A DNA stretch of 64,000 nucleotides. Origin: Varroa destructor (taxonomy: Eukaryota; Arthropoda; Arachnida; Mesostigmata; Varroidae). Positions 1 through 13,400 of the stretch are shown piece by piece. Made by a program: the position numbers and the translations under genes. The stretch covers positions 58,242 through 122,241 of the forward strand of contig NW_019211877.1 of assembly GCF_002443255.2 (NCBI RefSeq), given 5' to 3'. How positions within the stretch are numbered: position 1 is the first letter of the stretch; every line of letters starts with the position of its first letter. The notes below the pieces were generated by a model. It was not told the origin of the DNA and did not search any database. It was given only the letters and a program-made list of their open reading frames with translations.

Positions 1-371
1 GGACCCGTAACGGTCTGGATCGAAATCGAGCTTAAGCACACTCCACGTTTCACAGCAGCAGGTGTATGAGATATCAACGATCCTGCAAAATACTGCTTTT
101 GATCCGTTCTGATATGAATATCAGAAAAGCAGACATGAATGTCGGAGGATAGCTTAACACACGGCTAACCCTCAACGAATCATGTCTCGAAAACAAGTGG
201 TCTCAGTTTCAAATAGAATTGGCGTCCCTATTTCATAATGTCGGACAGTGACCGACGTCACTTTGTTGTGAAATTTTTTCGTCGCGACGTCGTGCGTTTA
301 GTTTCTACTAGGGGATAGGGCAATTTTTTTATGGGTAGACAGCGGATGATACGACGAATGATGAGGAATCC

Positions 372-393
372 TTTTTTTTTTTTTTTTTTTTTT
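372..393. repeat. poly-T tract
   Basis: An uninterrupted run of 22 T. It may be a slippage-prone homopolymer or the reversed A-tail of an old retroposed copy. No target-site duplication is evident by eye. Confidence 0.9.
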
Positions 394-1129
394 GTAAAAT
401 CTGTTGCACAGATTTCCAGACAACTATTGCTACTCCTCTATCGCCATTTCTTTCGTAATTATCTAATACATAGATGTAAATATATAAAGAAAAAGATCAA
501 AGTTCGGTTGTATTTAAATATAGGCTAACTATGGGTGTAATCAAATGAAACGGTTTGCGGGCCTCATAATGTATATCAATCTTCTTCGGTTTTTTTATAC
601 CACTCCATCAATCCATGTTTATTAGCAGACCAATGCTATTATACATATAATAGTATTGATATTTTAGAAGCTAAAAGAGATGACGCACAACAACGACAGA
701 TGTCAGCTAAATAATCGACAATCAAAGAAAAAACAAACAGCTGCGGGAGTTCTTTCAAGCAAAGACAACGGTCACAGTGATAGGAGAGAACATAACAGAA
801 CTTAGTACAAAACAGAAAAAAAGGACGAAAAAAACGAAGTCACTTAATTCCACTTCAGTGTCCATTATTGGCCCCTCTCCAGCTCTGTACGTTTTTTAGT
901 AAGACGCCTGAGTTGGAACCGTGCGAATTTGCGCTAGTGCATTTACCGTTTATGTTGATAACGCAGGTAGCTACGCGTGGCTTAGGATGTTGCACTTTAA
1001 CTCAAACCATTTGCTGAACATCGCGGATACAATGTTACTTCGTCTTAAAATGATGACAAAGCTAAGAGTAATTTATGTCCATAATGTGCAGTATGTGAAA
1101 ATCAGAAAAAGGGCCCAATTCACGATAGT

Positions 1130-1150
1130 TTAATAATAATAATAATAATA
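1130..1150. repeat. (TAA)7 microsatellite
   Basis: Seven tandem TAA units, directly visible. Confidence 0.9.
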
Positions 1151-1339
1151 GCAATCGTCAGTGCACCGGAATGGAGAGTACATGATTATGATCTATAGAG
1201 AAACGTTTGAAGTTCTTTCGAAGTAGTGAGTGATTTATTAGAAGGGAGCTCTGCGAAAACTGTAAGACAGACTTTCAATAATGTCCGTTATACGTTTTCT
1301 GTGCGTTTTTTTCCTATTTTCTATCGAACGAAAACGTAC

Positions 1340-1441
1340 GTGGCGAGAACCATTAGTGGCACCGCTACAGCCGCCTTCGCTACTGCCGTTCTGAACCGCT
1401 CTTATGTTATTTGGTCCGCATGAGCCACTGGAGGCGGACAT
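1340..1441 (-). CDS. candidate first coding exon (unidentified)
   Basis: On the minus strand an ATG at 1441 opens a frame rich in Ser, Gly and Asn (MSASSGSCGPNN at the start, then a GGCSGATNGSRH stretch). It runs into a GTACGT 5' splice-like site at 1339-1334. The frame stays open for 67 codons if not spliced, to 1238. The islet is richer in GC and CpG than the DNA around it. I recognise no domain; Ser/Gly-rich low-complexity N-termini are common in many families. No following exon was found at lower coordinates. A chance frame in a GC-richer patch remains quite possible. Confidence 0.2.
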
Positions 1442-4400
1442 GGAGCGAGGTCAGCGCGGCCTTTGGATTCAATCCAGTTGATCATGGCAAAACTTTACGC
1501 ATGTCGTTACTTGCGTGGGTAGTTTGTATACATCAGTCCATACGAGCTGTTACTGTCACGTAAAAATACATATCGCTTATATATGCATACATAAGTGTGG
1601 CCTCAAAAATATTTCATCTTTGATTTTTCAGCTTCATTTCAGTGTAAGCCAATGTTTTCACCACCTTTAAATAATAATAAAATAAAAGAATTATACTAGC
1701 GACCACAAACAGCATTATTTGTGTGAAAGCGCGCTGTGTTTAAGGTAGCAGAAAATAAAAAAGGCTTACCTAAATTGTATAAATATGGTTAAGGAGCCTC
1801 TTAGCATATGCAAAAGGCAAAACGTAGTCTTCCAATCGTTTTCCGCAAACGCCAAACTTCATCCTCAATTCCTTGGGGAGTTAAATTTGTAATAAGCAGG
1901 CCTAATGGCTTGCTCTTATTTACTATCTGGAGCAATATACGTTCTCTTTCTACTTTTGAAACTAATTCATCTTGCCGTCGGCAGGTGCATACTTTCTATC
2001 ATGATACTTTGTAACGATCTACCATGACGCAATGTTCTTTTGAAAAAAGATTAAAAAAAAAAAAATAAGGATTATTTTTCACTACTCTTGGTGTACTTTC
2101 GTTCCTTGCTTTCTCTTAAAGTTAGTAGCTGGCATCTATATGTGTAGTCGACTAAAAACCCCACGGCTGGTGTAAATGTTTGGCCTGTAAATAATACGCC
2201 ATCATTATGACTACAAATAAAAAAGTCCTATAAATAAGTCTTATAAGAACGGACATAGGAACACTGAAGATTTCGATTGAGAGTCGCTGTACTATTTTCG
2301 TCCAACTATTTAATACCTTACAGAATAACAAGATAAATATTGTCTGCTAATAAAAGAAATACTCCAAAGTGAAATCTTGTAGCCATAATGATCCTCGGAT
2401 CTTATTTAGATAACCATCTAGAAGCAACGCTGTCGACTATTGTCAGATACTAGTGTGTTGCTCTATCGGTATGTGGCGTTTCGCTTTACATTATAGGCCT
2501 GGCAGCAGAAGCAATAACATTTCGCGCCGCTTTTTATACGAAAAAAACTATTTATTATATATTGTAGTACGATTTTACACGAGCTAGTGCGAAGCTTGTC
2601 ATGCGTATTCAACAATTCTATTCACTAGGCTGATGCTCGTGGATCGTAGTGCATTTACACTAAAGCGTCACCCTGAATAAGGCTACAGTTGACATAAATT
2701 CGTCTCTGTAAAAAAAAAAAAAAGAGCGTCCCACAGTACTGCTTATTTTAAGGATCGAAACGTCGTTTTGAATCCCGCAGTGTTCATTCATGTACTTTAA
2801 GTATCTCTTTATAAACCACGATTACTACGTCGATCAGATAATTAGCGATATACATTAGTCTTCGGACTAATGAAGTATATATATGTATATAGAGTCTTGA
2901 ACGAGGCAAATCAACCTTATCATCAGCAACGTTCTCGTCGTAGGTATTGAACCGCGCTTTGTTTCTAGATCGATACTCGCATGCTAGCTAAGTTTCGTTA
3001 AGATTAATTAGGCAAACCTAGTTTTGTGGGTTTTTTGTCATGAAAACGCATCTCTTAGGCTAGCTCTTTTAACAAAAATGAATATAGTACCAGCTTGAAT
3101 AATCCTAACCAATGCAGTGATTATTCTGATAGCAGGAAAACTGCTTTGTCCTAAACGACTTAACAAATTATTGGCATGGTCCTAATATCCCTTTGCGCAC
3201 GATTTCTGGAAGCATATACAATGGAATTCATTGGCCTCAGAGGCGTTATTATTTACCTTAATTTGCCCAAGATCCTGTAACAAATTATTTAAATGAACAT
3301 AGAATATGTAAAGGGTGAACGGTTTAAATGTAGATAACAAGATTATCGGCATTTGACGCTGGATTCGTTCATATAGCAAAATCCTTATCAGATAAGCGCA
3401 TATTATCGCTGTGGCGAAAATGTCGACAGGTTCCTATATGAACGTTTCACTCCTTATTACTTTTTAATTTCCTAATCTGTTATATTCTAAAACTGATCGT
3501 TGTTATAGCTCATCACCGTAAATTCTGCTTTCTTTCATGAAATGATTGATCCTTTACCCATTTTTATTACTAGATAACAATTACACGCTGAGCTTTGTGG
3601 AATTTTTGCATATTCTTACACTATTGTATTTTTCATATGCAATAAATGAAATGCCCTAACTATTTCGTTATCTCTATGCACGTTGTTATAATTTTCTATC
3701 GTACCTTAGTTATCTGGTGGCCGACGATTGCCAACTGGGGCATAGTTTGTACGTCAAATGCTTTCCTCTTAACTGTTCTGAAACTAACAAACCAGCTGAG
3801 AATTGATATTGACTGCGTCCATTAAAATACAACGGCAACCAGTAGTAATAGAAGAAACAGAGAAAACAAGAGCGAACACGTTACAGTAATAATCCTGGTA
3901 TGAGGTAGACATGGCGATAAAGATAACTCTACTGCGAAAAAAAAAAACGAAGACATCAAGCATCGTGTTGAGGGCACAGCAACACGCACAGCGTAAAAAT
4001 AGGTCCGTTGGTTTTTTTTTATCGCTACTACTGTGGTATGACTGGACACGTCGTCAGCGTGATCTTCACGGACAATCACAGAGATTTCCACGTTTCCATC
4101 TATTAGTGTTACCTCTTTAGTTTCGACCTTTTCCTGTAATGATGTGTTTCTTTGGCGATTGAAAAGTGGTAGATCGATTCCGAGAATAAAGGCCTCGCTA
4201 AGAGCGCACGGCGTCAGGCGTACCGGCGCTGGGCATCGTGCCGTGGCGAAGGACTGATTGAAAAAGAAAAGTCAGTCAGAGAAACGCAACACTGACATAG
4301 CCCATAGTTGAGCTTCCAAAGAACGCTAAATTATAATTAATATTAGCACAATATCGGAAGAAAACAGGATCCAGTAGTATAATTGATCTAACTTTTCTAT

Positions 4401-6499
4401 TGAACGAAGCATGGTATTATTGCCCTTAAATGAGAGGCGCTCGTAATCGCTGGTAACGATCAAGGGCTCTTTGATTCCTACAGTATAGCTGTCAATATAA
4501 TGGGTAAAAAAATGCTTTTTCGGTCACCTTATCCCTTTCTTGATAAAAGTTTCCAAATAGCGTAAAGAATACATCTTCAGTAGTCCTTCATCATAGATAC
4601 GTATTAGGACTTTGTTAGACGTTTAACCAGTGAAGAAGAAAGTCCCTTAAGCTAAACATACTTAAGGAAAATACCGACCTATCAAATGAGCTGAATTCTG
4701 GGGTAACTCGTATACCATGCACATGTTTGAGACACGAGCAGTTAAGACGTTCGGATGTTGCAAGGCTTTCGACCCACGCTGGGTCGCTATTCGAGTAACT
4801 TGTCGTTGTCATCCCTTTCGGCTTCTATTTCCTCTGCATAATTCCTCATAGTGAATGCGTAATGCCATCAATCATCGAAGGGTCGTCGCTTACAAAAAAA
4901 ACCCGTTCGGTAGTAAGTGTGGGATACGGTCCACTTCTTGGTTTAAGACTAAACGGAAAAATGCGGCATTATGATCAATTTAGGACTGCCTCAATCGCAG
5001 AGCTATAGGGACGCTTTGCGAATAATTTGATTTTTTTATGCAGTTTGTACCCTGCAATGCCGTACTGATTGTGAAATATACCGCTTTTTCCCCCGGTGAT
5101 ATTTTCGGTAACTGCTCTGAGCTCATGGGGTGATGCAATAATAAAAGTACGTTTCAAATTCGTTAAAAACGTCTAAAACATTTCATGGTGAAAGAGAAGT
5201 CTTCTTGGCAAATCGTTCAACTCGCCGACTATCATCACCTATCTACGAAGTTTCCGTTTCTCCCATATAGTCTAATATTCTCACTGTGTATAATTATCTC
5301 GATATTTATAATGCAGCAATAAAAGAAAAGGATAGTATCAAAAAGTAAGGAGTGATCGCAACGGAGTAATTGGATGACCATAGTAAGGCTACAGAATACG
5401 AGCAATTCAAACTTGGGATAGCCTTGATCGGCCGTCAATAAGGATGCATCTAGAACATGAGGCCACACCTACCTATAGCATGATGGGATTAATTAATTAA
5501 GCAGAGTATGATTCAACAAACTATAGCGGGATATCTAATATGAGACAATTGTATGTTGCTCCTATATTGATTGATTGTATCGTACGTACCAGTAGTGACT
5601 AAATATTAGGTGTGTATTAAATCAATTATGTTTGCTTCCGAGGAGTCGGCGAGGCTTTACCGCTGCACAGGGGCTGCGTAACTTTTTAGATGGACTGAGA
5701 AATACATTTAGCGTCTCTGGTAAACATTTTCACGAAATACTAACATTCTTAAGATTCACCTTACTTGAAAATATAGTAATTGTTCCCGCTACTCATAGAA
5801 TAAATTAACCCATTTATTTAAAATCGAATAAAGTATCTATCCGATAGGCATAAAAGGCTGCCGTTATGCAGTTTCTACGCTGTCATTTCGTTATTCAACT
5901 GAATGACATAATGACAATTCACCGAATATTTCATGACAGATTTCTAATACTCATTACGAATACTCATTTAAAGCATCCGAGATCTGACAGTTCAAAGACA
6001 AAGCAAATAAGGCAGGACTTACCTTGGCTGTATCTGAAGAACGTATGGTCTAGCGGCTGTACCCCTACTGTATCCTGAAATAGTTTGTTTGGCACTTAAC
6101 GGTCTTGCAGTATCCAGATACTTAAAAACTTAGTTGCATAACTCACTCAACTTGCCCGTAGCTGTTGCACCAGGACTTTCCTTCAACACCGAAAGCTCAC
6201 TGCCACATACTGTGTTCGCACTGCCGATCGACTTATATATCGTTTCACCACTGATCACAATAACGTCTGAACTCTTAATCCGTACTTATATCCGCTATGC
6301 CACTTTTCTTGGTACTCGTTAGTACAACAGACTACGGGCCAAATGCCTCAATGAAGCACTGTTTCACCAACTGTAAAATACAATACTCAATCCTAACATC
6401 ACTATCAATCACCAGATAGATCCTGTATTGAGTCAAACACCATTCAAGAGAATCGATCCGGCACCATATAGTAATTGCATAACAATTTCGCTGCTTACC
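1442..6499. other. AT-rich DNA without recognised genes
   Basis: About 5 kb with many interrupted short frames on both strands and no family signal. A small GC-richer patch lies at about 4200-4260. A 65-codon minus-strand frame with a true ATG lies at 4615-4812 but matches nothing I know. Between about 6120 and 6470 the plus strand is C-rich and G-poor, a local strand asymmetry without a coding explanation. Confidence 0.5.
2853..2872. other. perfect hairpin with TTCG loop
   Basis: An 8-bp perfect stem (CATTAGTC / GACTAATG) closes on TTCG, so an RNA from the plus strand would carry a C(UUCG)G tetraloop, an unusually stable RNA turn. No promoter or conserved flank is apparent. It may be chance or part of a small structured RNA or terminal inverted repeat. 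Confidence 0.6.
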
Positions 6500-7400
6500 A
6501 GCCCAACTTGCGCTGTTTTCTAGCAGGCCTCAGGCGACATCGAACAGCTGCAGCGCTCGGCCATATGGTCGCGATGCTGCACGGGGGAGCCACATGAAGG
6601 CAAAAGCGGCAGACTGAAGTGCTTCGACTCGGTGTTCTGTTCCCGTCTTCGCTGCTCCGCACGCCGGTGTTTGTGCGAAGCGAGCGCTGACAGCATTCCT
6701 ACCTTTTCGACGGTTGAAGCGGTTCTGAAGGCGAGGGTGAAGACCATACCACCGGCCGCAGCAAGAGCTGCAGCGGCGATGGTCCCGTTAGCCAACGGAC
6801 AGACGGTAAGGGCACGGCTTCATTCTCGTCTTCGTCGGCTCAAGTCTGCCTGTCGGGGGGCCAGTCGGTTGGTCGGCGCCGGCCATCTGACACACATGGG
6901 AAAAAGGCGAGGCGCTAGAAGATGGGGGACGGGGGCGGAAACAAAGCAGTAACCATCACCGCCGCTCACCCTCGGTCTAGTTGTCGCTGCCGCCGCCGCC
7001 GCCGACACCATGAAACATTCACTGGCGCGCTTTCAGCCACTCTGATGCTCTCTTCCTTTTCTCCTCTTTCCACCATCATGGAGGAGGTCAGGGAGAGTGT
7101 TGGCGAAGACTGAAATAGGGATGGTGGGTGTTATTGGGCAGAGATGAAGGAAAGGGTAGCTGCTGGTCCACCAACGAAGGAAGAAATCCAATGGGGAAGA
7201 AAAACCGACCATGCCACCCGCCGACGCCGCGTTTGCTACCTCCACTATACTCAACATTCAGCAACAGAAGTTGGGGAACAGATGAACGGAGCGCCACCGG
7301 TGGAAGAACTGAGAACTCACAGGCTCTAGCAGATGGCTGCATGGGAAGACGCTATCCCCATTTTTGCCTAGGTTGTGGAACAGGAGATCGTTAGGTCAAA
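6500..7400. promoter_or_regulatory. GC/CpG-rich island, candidate promoter and 5' exon region
   Basis: For about 900 bp the composition switches sharply from AT-rich to GC-rich with many CpG, including (GCC)n near 6990-7003. Frames stay open on both strands, as expected where stop codons are scarce, so the open frames alone are weak evidence. Such islands in an AT-rich arthropod genome usually mark a promoter, 5' UTR or first exon. Good splice-like sites on minus (GTGAGC at 6969-6964, a pyrimidine-rich CAG acceptor ending at 6887, GTAGGA at 6702-6697) favour transcription toward lower coordinates. On plus, a GTAAGG donor follows an ATG in good context near 6779, so direction is not settled. 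Confidence 0.4.
6788..7011 (-). CDS. candidate spliced small ORF / 5' leader in GC island
   Basis: On minus, an ATG at 7011 starts MVSAAAAAATTRPR and meets a near-consensus donor, AGG|GTGAGC, after 14 codons (exon 7011-6970). An 83-bp intron with a pyrimidine-rich 3' end leads to exon 2 at 6886. The frame continues in phase for 32 codons to TAA at 6790-6788. The 46-residue product is Ala-, Pro- and Thr-rich with no recognised domain. It may instead be a 5' leader, because exon 2 could run on to a GTAGGA donor at 6702. Unspliced, the first ATG reads 63 codons to 6820. The splice sites are the main evidence; function is unknown. Confidence 0.2.
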
Positions 7401-9418
7401 CTGTAAATTTTGTAGGAGTTTGAAAACAGTGAGGTTTTTCCGGCGCTAACCTGCGACTAAAGAAGGTGTAGGCAGCAATAGGAGCAACGGCGCTCCAAAA
7501 TTAGTTGTAGAGCCAATTCAACCATAAGCTACTACATAATGGAAAAGTCATCCTGCCACAAATCATTTCAAAGTGGAATTTTGAAGATGCGATAACTGTT
7601 GACGACTTGTTGACGTCACTATAATGAATGGTCCAGAATCGGCAACGTATCTTTAATAGAATATATATCGAGGTCTGCAACTGTCTCTCGGCCGTCACTA
7701 TTGGTTGCAGAAACGTGTGACTAGGAACACAATAAGATGTTAACGACTAGCACGAAACTAGTACCCTGAAAAATATTGCGACGCTCTGGCATAGCTTATT
7801 TTGATCTACTCTAGAAAAAAAGTGATTTTCTCAAGAGAGAAAAAAGTATATATACGTGTGTTCATGATAAACTAGCTAAGATTGGCCTCGTTTATTTATA
7901 AACCCCGCCTAATTGAAGACGGACATATTGGCAACGCGACGAAGCGATATTGATACGCCTAGACCTGTCTTTATACTGTAAAGATTCTCCCGCCAGAAAT
8001 AGCCAATTAGCACCAGGTCTGGAGAACGGGTAAGGCGCGACCTCTTCGCCCAACCTATGTGTTTAGATGATTACATTCTGTAATAAACCCCAAAAACTGC
8101 GCCTTCTGCTTACATTTTTCTAAATATTAATAAGTCATTTTTTTAGGATCTTAAATGCGATAAACACTCGATGTACTGATGCCAAGCTCAAGACTTCATT
8201 GCCCTCCAGATCATTCATAGGATATTTCACTATAACTTTAGTACGCTTTCTTTGCTGGTAAAGCTCATTGATGTTCTTGGTCTTGCGGAACGCTGTCTAT
8301 GAATACCTTGGATAGATAAATTGATCTTTTATCAGACCAATTTTGAGTCGCACAGGCCGATCTGCATGCAGTTCTCTGCAATATATTTGCACTTCTGCTA
8401 AGTTTTCATACTTCCAGTAGCATCTTAAAATAAATTATCTGTGTCCAACAGGCAATCTTAATCCACTCGTTATTTTGAATTTATTACACCCTGAAAAGAG
8501 CGAAAAAAAAAAAAAAAGTTGTGACCCGTTAAACAGTATGTTTTTTAGAAAACCTTATATACATAGGAGGGTCGATATCTGACTATTTTCTACCTATTAT
8601 ATTATTTTTTTCTTAGCGAAAACTGTTTTGTAAGTGAATCTCGAAGCGATATCAAGAGCAGTTGCGGTTTTAGCTGCTTGAGCAACGCTTCCGTTTAATA
8701 TACTAATTAACAAATGTAGCGTTTTGGTGTATCAGGAAGTGGAGCTTACCAGAACAACCAAAATATACTCACGTAGAATTTCATTAGCTTTTTCATTGGA
8801 ATTGAGGTCTTCGGTAAATTTTCAAAGGTTGGTTTGCTTTTCTGGTCGATTTCTTCTATTCTCGGTTATTGGCGGGATATCGTTAAAAAGTATGAGCTTT
8901 TAAACACTAGTCGCAAGTTGAACTTCTTGGCTTGTTCAGGAAACCTTTTATTTATCTCTCAGAGTACGATAATTATAAACTTCAGTAATTCAAGCTTGTA
9001 CTTGCTCTCAAATGTTATATGTCCATAAATTTTCAGACAGTCAACAAAATGTTGAAAAAAAATGATTACTTTATTTATAGTTTTGTTCATAGTTTCCACT
9101 CTGATTGCCGCAAACATCTTGCAACAGCCTGACTAGGAGTTGAGGCGTTAGAACATAGTTATTTAGAAATCGACTATAGCAAAAAATGGTCGGGTTAAAA
9201 AATCGACAATATCAAGACATATGCATATTGAATTCGACGCTCGTACTTGAGATACCCCTTGCTGTGGATTCTGCTGTGGACTTGCGGATATCAATCACTG
9301 TTTTTTATCTTATGGCAGATATACTAGCGAAATCTATTTGCGTGTCACTTCAGAAGGTTACAGTTAATTTTTGCCCAATTCATCAATACAGCGAAGTATG
9401 TAATAATTTTTATTTGCT

Positions 9419-9441
9419 ATATATATATATATATATATATA
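9419..9441. repeat. (TA)n microsatellite
   Basis: An alternating AT run of about 23 bases. A second (AT)n run lies 46 bases further on at 9487-9504. Confidence 0.9.
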
Positions 9442-9486
9442 TTATTAATTTTTCTGAAAGCTCTCAAATCGTTATTTCATCATATG

Positions 9487-9504
9487 ATATATATATATAT
9501 ATAT
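9487..9504. repeat. (AT)n microsatellite
   Basis: An alternating AT run, the partner of the one at 9419-9441. Confidence 0.85.
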
Positions 9505-10474
9505 CTTCAGCGGAAAAATATTTTTTTCGCCTTGCCTTCACCAGATCTATGGACCAGAGACGTTAGCGTAAACAAATAGTCACTTGCTCCCGTTTTTCTG
9601 TGCGTACAGGTTAGTTAGTATCCAATATAAAGTGATAACGGCTGATAAAAATGCTTTAAACACCTGCAACAATGTCAACTAATTAAGTAGTAACCTTCTC
9701 CTCGACTTAATTGTGAAGTGTTTGCTTGCCCGTCGTGCTTGCATGTGTTGACGCGAGTCGCGTAACCCTAATGGTCATTAAGAATCAAATATTTTTTACT
9801 TGAGGATTTAAATAGTTTTGTATTGAGGTTGTTGTATCGGTTGATGTTTGTCGGTATAATACAACACGAATTCGTTTTTATGCAATCTTCGTACAACGGA
9901 GAGGCTTGCATATAGGTCAGAACATTTTAAATTGCTTATCGTTTGCTCGTATTGTCATATTTACTTGAATTGCCATAGAAACTAATCTGCGGAGCTGCCA
10001 TCATATTTGTCCGGACATTCTAGACACTTCAGAACAACACGCGGTCAAAAATGTCACAAGATGTCTAAGTACACATATTCATCGGTTTTTTGTTCTTACT
10101 TGGTATCATTTTACCCCCGACATCCCGGATTTTCATTTAACAGTGCTGCAGCCTGTCTGGGGAGGTGGTCATCGGGTCATTTTTTTTTTTTTAGTTTTTC
10201 AACTTTTTATTTAGAACACAAGTTGAATTTACAAATTGTTTTGGTTGGCCAACATTTAGACCCGATTATTTAATGTTATCACATTTTTCGTCATATTTCT
10301 TTTTCTGTTTCTTACCTGTTTTTTAGCAATTCAGTTATTTGGGCGCACACTTTGTATTATGAACGCCGTCCACTACAAATATAAAGCGCTGCCTCATCTG
10401 CTGTAAAATAATTCTTTGCATATTTAGTGTACATTATAGATATTTTAATATCAGTAAAGGTTAAAGTGTACAGA

Positions 10475-10495
10475 CAACAACAACAACAACAACAA
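10475..10495. repeat. (CAA)7 microsatellite
   Basis: Seven tandem CAA units. The frame through it reads poly-Gln but lies in a short frame with no other coding sign. Confidence 0.9.
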
Positions 10496-13400
10496 ACAGA
10501 ACGAAATCTATGCCCAAGTGTCGACTGGACAGTATTTCACAATACCCTTTTGTTTGATACTCTCATCCCTCAACGATTTATACTTAACTTAACATTTAGG
10601 CATGTCAAATTCCAACAATCCCTGGAACGGAACGAGTAGGATGAAAGCTGATTTTAAAATGAGCGGGTATGAAAAGTACTGCAGTTATGTTAGCACATTT
10701 CGTTAGCAGACGAAATTTGAAAAGTTAATATCATTAAGCTTCCAAACGAGTACACGCAGTCGTACAGCCAAATCAGTAAAATTGTTAATAGACAAATACG
10801 CTGGGTGCAACAGTGCCAAGATTTACAGGATTTAGGACTATGAAATTCTTTTTCGTACAAAAATATGCTGGACCTTACTCTTTACCTGCTATGACAGTTC
10901 GAATCAAATGTATTTTAAGAAGAAAACGTTACCGCAGACTTTGCAACGGACAAACAGGCTTAGAATTTTCAAAAGCATTTTTGACTAAGGTAACAATTTG
11001 CGCTTAAAGCATAGCAGCTTAGATTGCTACACATAATTATTCTTTCTTTGACATCTTGACAGATAAATTTGTATCGAACTTTTAAAATGATGAGACCGTA
11101 GTATTTTTATGATTATGTCATGCTTACAAGTTAAGCCAATCAGGCCGTCAAGAAGGTTTCTATCTCATACATTGAATAGGTGTCGCCAGATTTGACATAG
11201 TTGCAACTGTTGTTAGGTTCATCAAAGATCAACTTGTGGCCCATGGAAGCCTTTCACCCGTCAGATATGACAATTCGCCGTTCAGGAAATGTCCGCTACC
11301 GTACGAGTGATAAAGGAGATTTCAGCAGTCTTTATCTTATAAGTCTCAACAAAGTCCTCACATCCTAGTCTCTTCGAAAAGTTCTTTAATGGCCTTAACT
11401 GAAATTGTCGTAGAAGCAAAATGTGTAATTTTTATTCCTGTTAAAGATAGGTAGGCTTAGCTCGGTCCATTTACATCAGCTGCTTTGAATTTCTGTGGCT
11501 GCTCACGAATAATAGCCAGTACCGCACTACTGAACATAGCAAAGGCGGTACTAAGCGGTTTACTTGGCCTATGCTTATTGTAGCCACCAAAGCCTTACGA
11601 ACCTGTCTATTATGTTAAGGATGCTCTTTTCATTGAAGATCACCTCTTAATATCTTAAGAATAGACGAGTCATCTGGCTAGTATTGACAACACAGGTCTG
11701 TAACGGCAGCCTTTCTGTGTGGAATACCCTTTTTCCTCTAGGAATCAAAAAGAAACTGCTTTTTTTTTATTGGGTTGGGCTGACATAAGTTTATCTAGTT
11801 GAAGAACATAAACATCTCTATCGGTCCTTCTTAGTTTGATAGCAATGAACTACGTTACAATAATGATTACTAAGAAACGTGCCATAAATTGCTTTAGCAG
11901 AGATGACGTCTCCCATCATCAGCATACGCAGCTAACATCCAACCTAGAAAATTGTCGTTACCAGAACACCTAAAAAGCGTGTTTTGTTACTGGAACGAGA
12001 CCCAAGTCTCAACCAACCTCTAGCTTCCACAGGGCGAAATTGGGAGGCAAAGTGAGCTTCTTTTCTAAATGCCTCTACTATTTAAATGAAAAAAATACAA
12101 CGCGCAACTTTATCAAGGGACTGATACTAGAGAAAGAAAAATATGAAAAAATCTCCTGTAGATTTAGATCCGTTTCTGATTTGGTTCTATTAAAAATTAT
12201 TAGACCTTAGTGTACAAATAAGACTATACATACAAGTCTGTTTGTTTTTTCATTCTATAATTAGGTTAGGATGTTTTGTTACCAGGCTGATTAGTAAACG
12301 GAATATTATGAAAGTCTGACCGCAAAATTTATTCAAGGGAATGTCATAGGTGTTACCCGGAAGCCAAGCGCTTATACTATTCGGTTACTAGGTATGATAT
12401 GCCATTGACGCAAATCTTTGGAATTACGGTAGTTTAAACGTGACCAACTCTGCTCCGGCACAGATTTTTTGCGATATTCCAGCACATAGATATTTTTATA
12501 AAAATGGAACAAATCGTAAGGGTGGTATAATAATATGACTGCCTGAAAGCCTGAGATACATAGGTACATGTAGATAAAAACAGTTTCATGCTGGGTAACT
12601 GGCGTTTTGGGTAATGCTTGGCGTCTTTTTCGGGCGTAAAGACTTAAAGCAGATTTACTCTAGTTTGCTATCACCAACTCTTCGAATTTGTGAAACAGGG
12701 TAAGCGTTTCCTTTCAGATCGATTCCTTAGTTATGTCACATTTGATCAATATACTTGTTTGATATGCTAATTTCATTCAGGTAACACCTGTACATAATTA
12801 CCTAGGAAAGTACAACATTGAAACGGTTTTCTTACTTGACGGTAATGAACTGGCCGTTATAACAAATAAGCTTCTTTTAGCGAATGGACACTATACAAAA
12901 GAAAGCTCACTATCAAATATCGGTGTATCGTATAATGCCTTGCCCGGAATAAAGGTTTCTGCAGTTATCGCCAACTATCTTCTTTGTCCTAGTACCAGTA
13001 TGTAATATGGCTTTTCCCATCCCAGGCTTCTCTCTTGCTTTTCGTAACTATCTCATTACAACACCTTTCGTTTCCTCAAATGTCCATGTTCCAGTGTCAC
13101 AATTTTCTGGATCGTCCTGACTATTTGTGGTCGATTCGATCATGCCAAAGCGGACATATATCCTTCAGGGTGCCACTGTGCAGTTCCCCTGTTCGCTAGG
13201 CGACAACGCTTTTCTGGAACGCTATGCGCGAGTACAGCGGTCAATTCAGGGTCTGAAGGGGCTTTGGCATTCTCCTATATGTACCATAGAACGAAATTCA
13301 ATCGGAAAACCGCACGATATACTGCACAGTATATATGTGTATATAAATATGTATGTATATACACTGTGAGGTAAATCCAACATCGAATAATTCTTGAACT

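Larger units (their letters stand above)
1..1215. other. AT-rich non-coding DNA
   Basis: No reading frame here resembles a protein family. It holds a 22-base poly-T tract (372-393) and a (TAA)n run near its right end. Short open frames are interrupted and of low complexity, as expected by chance. I see no gene. Confidence 0.6.

Noticed and set aside
3822..4091. Hydrophobic 89-codon minus frame
   Set aside because: It starts at GTG, and its hydrophobic end comes from poly-T and CTT-rich DNA.
6632..6952. 106-codon plus frame in the GC island
   Set aside because: GC-rich DNA has few stops in any frame. The composition is Ala/Arg-rich in the way expected from that, and the frame competes with equally open minus frames.
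9186..9566. 126-codon ORF with an ATG
   Set aside because: Much of its length is translated (TA)n repeat (Tyr-Ile), and the rest has no family signal.
13127..13369. Plus frame with QGATVQFPCSLGDN, resembling an immunoglobulin-domain strand
   Set aside because: The conserved Trp is not at the expected distance from the Cys, the second Cys is missing, the frame runs into TA repeats, and splice sites are unconvincing.
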